Origin: a virus | Strand: one strand, 5' to 3' | IMG/VR virus record: IMGVR_UViG_3300030685_000062 | Location: 1-34,096 of that record | Length of the DNA stretch: 34,096 nt | Notes under the pieces: generated by a model | What the model was told of the DNA's origin: nothing | The model's database searches: none | Seen by the model: the letters and a program-made list of their open reading frames with translations, nothing else | Part shown: positions 31,369-34,096 of the stretch, in pieces | Position numbering within the stretch: the first letter of the stretch is position 1 | Layout: each line of letters opens with the position of its first letter | Program-made: the position numbers and the translations under genes

Positions 31369-31563
31369 TCATTCAGCAAATGATTGATTAATAAATTTAC
31401 CATTTAAATCAAAATATATATTTGAATAAAAAAAGGTATAACCTATTAATTTTTTATGTTCGCCACTTTCTAAATGTAAATAAATTGTATCACTTAATTT
31501 TTTTTCAGTAAGTTTAATACCAACCGATTTGTAAAGTTGTTTGAAATTTTCTAAGTCGTTCAT
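31369..31563 (-). CDS. Small hypothetical protein, 64 aa
   Basis: This AT-rich gene encodes MNDLENFKQLYKSVGIKLTE and a beta-rich remainder (TIYLHLESGEHKKLIGYTFF, YFDLNGKF). It lies 15 bases after the terminase large subunit and is closed by the terminator at 31331-31362. The two together suggest an insertion (moron-like) between terminase and portal. No family recognised. Confidence 0.6.
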   Translation of the reverse strand: MNDLENFKQLYKSVGIKLTEKKLSDTIYLHLESGEHKKLIGYTFFYSNIYFDLNGKFINQSFAE

Positions 31564-31578
31564 AATATAGTTATTTAG

Positions 31579-33291
31579 TTAGTTTGTTGAATAGGTCCCC
31601 GCTCCCATGACTGTGACAGTACGACGGTCTGAATCGGGTAACAGGCGACTGAATTCGCCCCATAACAGGTACATAAGAGCAGATGCGATCTGGGTGGAGT
31701 AGAATGCCTGATCTTTATAATCGAGCAACTTTTCGGAGCTTTTGTCGAGTTCAATTTTACCTTCAGTACGTTTGAGCGGTGAATGGTAAATACTCGATAC
31801 GGTTGCTTCACACTCATTTTCGTCAATCATTACATCATCCCGGTTGCCTTCGTTTTTGCCGAATAACAGATTTAACAGTCGGTAATGTTGTGAATAGAAA
31901 ATCGTGGGTTGTCCCAGGCTCATCAGGGTAACGTTCCAACCGAGCTTCTGTAAGGCCGTTTTAAGCAAGATGGCATCGGTGTCGTTCAAATCCCCGTTCA
32001 GGGCATAATACTTGCGATAATGGGGGTCACGTTGATTCGCTGCCCTATCGTAGTGCAAGATGATTGTCTTTTTTCGTTGATATTTGAAGAATTCATTGAA
32101 TTTAAGTGCCATTTCTTCGTGTTGCTCCGGATGAATGACCCACATATCTTTAATAAGCCTGAATTTCTTTTCTTTTTTATTGCGCTGGGCGATGACCATG
32201 CTCGAGAACGGTCCGGGATCCAGTCCGATGATCAACGGTTGATTTGCATCCCAATATTTCAGATTTTTGCAGGAATGATCAAACTTCTGATCGACTGACA
32301 ACTTATCGATGTGCTTGTAATTGTATCCATCGTCGAATGTGTGTTCTTTGCCAAATCGACCGAAAAAACGGTCTTTAACCATGTTTTTACGAATGGCCAG
32401 AATCGACGTGTTGAGTTTATCGATATCCTTAATGGATTTAATTTGATTTTCGATATAGTCGATCCCTAAAATCTTAAGGTTCGAAAATGAGGATGCCCGG
32501 GCATAGAAAGTCTGACCACGTCGGAGTTCTGTCAATCGTTTTTCCCATCGATCGATAAATGCAGTTAGTTTTTTGATGTTCTTTTCATCGAAATTCTTCT
32601 CGGCAATTATCAGGTCCGATTTACGCATGTCGACCTCCCTGGCAATTTCCTGAATGCATTTAATGAGTTCGATATTCATATTCGCTTCATAGCGTATCCA
32701 CCAATCGTGGTCGGTCTCAAAATTGGGAGTGGATGATATGCCGGTAATGCCCATAAAGTAATGAGAATGCCCAAATTTTGAACGATCGGCACGCAAAGCA
32801 GGGATAATGCGTTCGGTGAATTTATCTTCAGGAATACGCAGCATTTCGTCCACTAATAAATGAGCGGCATTCTTACCCAACATGGATTCAGGTCGATCGC
32901 AGGATACGAATTGAACAACGCACCCATTGACAAAACTGATGGTATGCTTCCAGTTGTCAATATAGGTCGAGCATTTAGCGAAATGTTTAGGGGGTTGTTT
33001 GCCTATTTCGAAGTAAATACCGCGCTCATAATGCTCATAGAAGTACTCCATAAGACCAGGCAGAATGTTTTCGAATATCGATATGTAGGTCGATGCAGCC
33101 AGTACAATGACAGCACCCGGCATATCATTCTGTATACGATCCAGGCGGGGGGCTAATATGTGGGTAGTCTTACCCGATCCACGCCCTAACTCACAAAATA
33201 GAAAGGTAGGATCGGCTAACTTTATCTGGATCTGAATAATGGTCAGGTAGACAGTCAGGAAGATATCCAGTGCATACTTACGTATTTTCAT
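31579..33291 (-). CDS. terL: Terminase large subunit
   Basis: This 570-aa packaging motor has an ATPase domain with Walker A GRGSGKT (36-42) and Walker B HLLVDEM (144-150). A nuclease domain starts at about residue 350, with first acidic residue D358 in LIIGLDPGPF, a second in LHYDRAAN (D415), and likely a third near LLDYKDQAF close to the C-terminus. It cuts and pumps DNA into the prohead through the portal. The start overlaps the small-subunit stop by 14 bases. The visible motifs are intact, so the enzyme is probably active. Confidence 0.93.
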   Translation of the reverse strand: MKIRKYALDIFLTVYLTIIQIQIKLADPTFLFCELGRGSGKTTHILAPRLDRIQNDMPGAVIVLAASTYISIFENILPGLMEYFYEHYERGIYFEIGKQPPKHFAKCSTYIDNWKHTISFVNGCVVQFVSCDRPESMLGKNAAHLLVDEMLRIPEDKFTERIIPALRADRSKFGHSHYFMGITGISSTPNFETDHDWWIRYEANMNIELIKCIQEIAREVDMRKSDLIIAEKNFDEKNIKKLTAFIDRWEKRLTELRRGQTFYARASSFSNLKILGIDYIENQIKSIKDIDKLNTSILAIRKNMVKDRFFGRFGKEHTFDDGYNYKHIDKLSVDQKFDHSCKNLKYWDANQPLIIGLDPGPFSSMVIAQRNKKEKKFRLIKDMWVIHPEQHEEMALKFNEFFKYQRKKTIILHYDRAANQRDPHYRKYYALNGDLNDTDAILLKTALQKLGWNVTLMSLGQPTIFYSQHYRLLNLLFGKNEGNRDDVMIDENECEATVSSIYHSPLKRTEGKIELDKSSEKLLDYKDQAFYSTQIASALMYLLWGEFSRLLPDSDRRTVTVMGAGTYSTN

Positions 33292-33901
33292 TGTCTTCCC
33301 CCTCTATGTCTATGTCCAGTTCACGCGATACCTCTGTCCTTAACCTGTCCTTATCGGTACTACTGATATCAAAGTCATTGATTAGTTTCATTGCCTTTTC
33401 GTATGCAGGCAACAGTCCTTGCTTCTCTATGCCCATACGCATGAGCTTCATATCGGCACTAACAATCTGAGGTTTGAACTTAATACGATCGGGGTTTACT
33501 GCATTGCCCGATGCCAACAGATTCCATGCCCTGGCATCTTCTATGCATTCACGCGCTTCCTTAAAGTCATGAGCAACCAGGTTAACTTCAAACAAACGCA
33601 TAACCTTATCGGCATAGAACAGGTTCCATGCTTCTGAGGTTACGGAACAATCGGCATTCAGGTAGTTGATAGCATCGTATATCCGATCCTTGCAGGTGGA
33701 TACAGATAGCATGCGATATACACGTTGTAGTTGTTTGGCACATTCGGTAATCGATTGATACTTCTTAAGCAGGTTGGATGCTTCATTTACCTGGAGTATG
33801 TACTCTGCCAATGGTTGTGGAATACCAACCTGTTTAAAGTCTCGTGTATCCAGGAATCTTTCTACAACTTCAACAGGCAATTTACGTAAGTGATCTATCA
33901 T
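33278..33901 (-). CDS. Probable terminase small subunit
   Basis: From ATG 33901 the protein has 207 aa. A longer frame from 33976 would run through the promoter at 33919-33949, so I prefer the downstream start. It begins MIDHLRKLPVEVVERFLDTR and is all helical, with KRLSV-type central helices (QLQRVYRMLSVSTCKDRIYD) and an acidic C-terminus (RELDIDIEGEDNENT). The position directly before TerL and the helical, charged build suggest the DNA-recognition subunit, but no HTH signature is clear. The first gene of the late operon. Confidence 0.7.
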   Translation of the reverse strand: MIDHLRKLPVEVVERFLDTRDFKQVGIPQPLAEYILQVNEASNLLKKYQSITECAKQLQRVYRMLSVSTCKDRIYDAINYLNADCSVTSEAWNLFYADKVMRLFEVNLVAHDFKEARECIEDARAWNLLASGNAVNPDRIKFKPQIVSADMKLMRMGIEKQGLLPAYEKAMKLINDFDISSTDKDRLRTEVSRELDIDIEGEDNENT

Positions 33902-33918
33902 TGTTGATTTGTTTTGTT

Positions 33919-33949
33919 CAAAGTTAATAGATGTGCTTTTGTACCCAAA
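33919..33949 (-). promoter_or_regulatory. Late promoter (exact Bacteroidetes consensus)
   Basis: On the minus strand TTTG (33949-33946), 19 bases, then TAACTTTG (33926-33919) match the -33/-7 consensus exactly. Transcription should start near 33912, leaving a leader of about 11 bases before ATG 33901. Confidence 0.7.
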
Positions 33950-34054
33950 GGACGAAACGAATGGTTTTTGAAACAAAACGAATCGTTTTTGGGATGTTTT
34001 TCCTGTTTATTCAATTGAATGTGTAACTATCTGATTGATAGGTGTAAATCATAT

Positions 34055-34072
34055 ATCCCCTTTTTCGGGGAT
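34055..34072. other. Short ATCCCC/GGGGAT hairpin at the right edge
   Basis: ATCCCC (34055-34060) pairs with GGGGAT (34067-34072) around a T-rich loop. It may end a gene to the right of the window. The rest of 33977-34096 shows no gene. Confidence 0.35.
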
Positions 34073-34096
34073 CCTTGCATTCCAAACCGCGATCTT

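Noticed and set aside
33902-33976. Extended start of the terminase small subunit
   Set aside because: The extra 25 codons contain an exact -33/-7 promoter, so the downstream ATG is more likely.

Overview
The window is most of a temperate tailed-phage genome from a Bacteroidetes host, not an ordinary chromosomal segment. The host call rests on several things: promoters of the Bacteroidetes type (TTTG, 19-20 bp, TAnnTTTG), no consistent Shine-Dalgarno sequences, a DUF6261 protein that is common in that phylum, FN3-rich tail proteins of the Bacteroidetes style, and intergenic CCCCTAACCCCTAAAGGGG repeats. An attachment site carries the 3' end of a serine tRNA. I cannot name the genus.

Layout. 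Positions 1-2291 (minus strand) hold an early operon of small proteins: a partial gene at the left edge, a 41-aa membrane peptide, a 161-aa protein, two hypothetical proteins, a LuxR-type HTH protein and a small HTH regulator. A CI-like repressor is divergent at 2449 (plus), followed by a small helical protein. Positions 3048-3252 look like a complete attP: an 18-bp tRNA-Ser-like core, a strong terminator and two copies of a composite arm site. The tyrosine integrase follows (3326-4474, plus). Everything from 4614 to 33901 is on the minus strand and reads right to left as the late region. It runs from terminase small and large subunits through portal, DUF6712-like protein, proteasome-like Ntn hydrolase, tail-completion-type proteins, SufE-like protein and DUF6261 protein to a regulatory island with an antirepressor. 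Tail genes come next: tape measure, baseplate-like proteins, an FN3-rich protein and a 1387-aa fibre with a C-terminal SGNH hydrolase. The lysis cassette (two membrane proteins, CHAP-like endolysin, lipoprotein/TM spanin candidate) and a small secreted protein end the region.

How it works together. The repressor and HTH genes with their facing promoters form the lysogeny switch, and the integrase and attP insert the phage at a tRNA-Ser gene. The late promoter at 33919-33949 starts packaging and morphogenesis. The late region contains several strong terminators and a locally promoted antirepressor with a palindromic operator, so it is probably not one simple transcript.

Most unusual points. 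No recognisable major capsid protein, scaffold, prohead protease or tail tube lies between portal and tape measure. That interval instead holds a SufE-like sulfur-transfer protein, a proteasome-like hydrolase and a DUF6261 protein. One small helical domain occurs in three separate genes with identical internal spacing. The leader at 23743-23860 can form mutually exclusive stems. Four families of short repeats fill the gaps and sometimes enter coding sequence.
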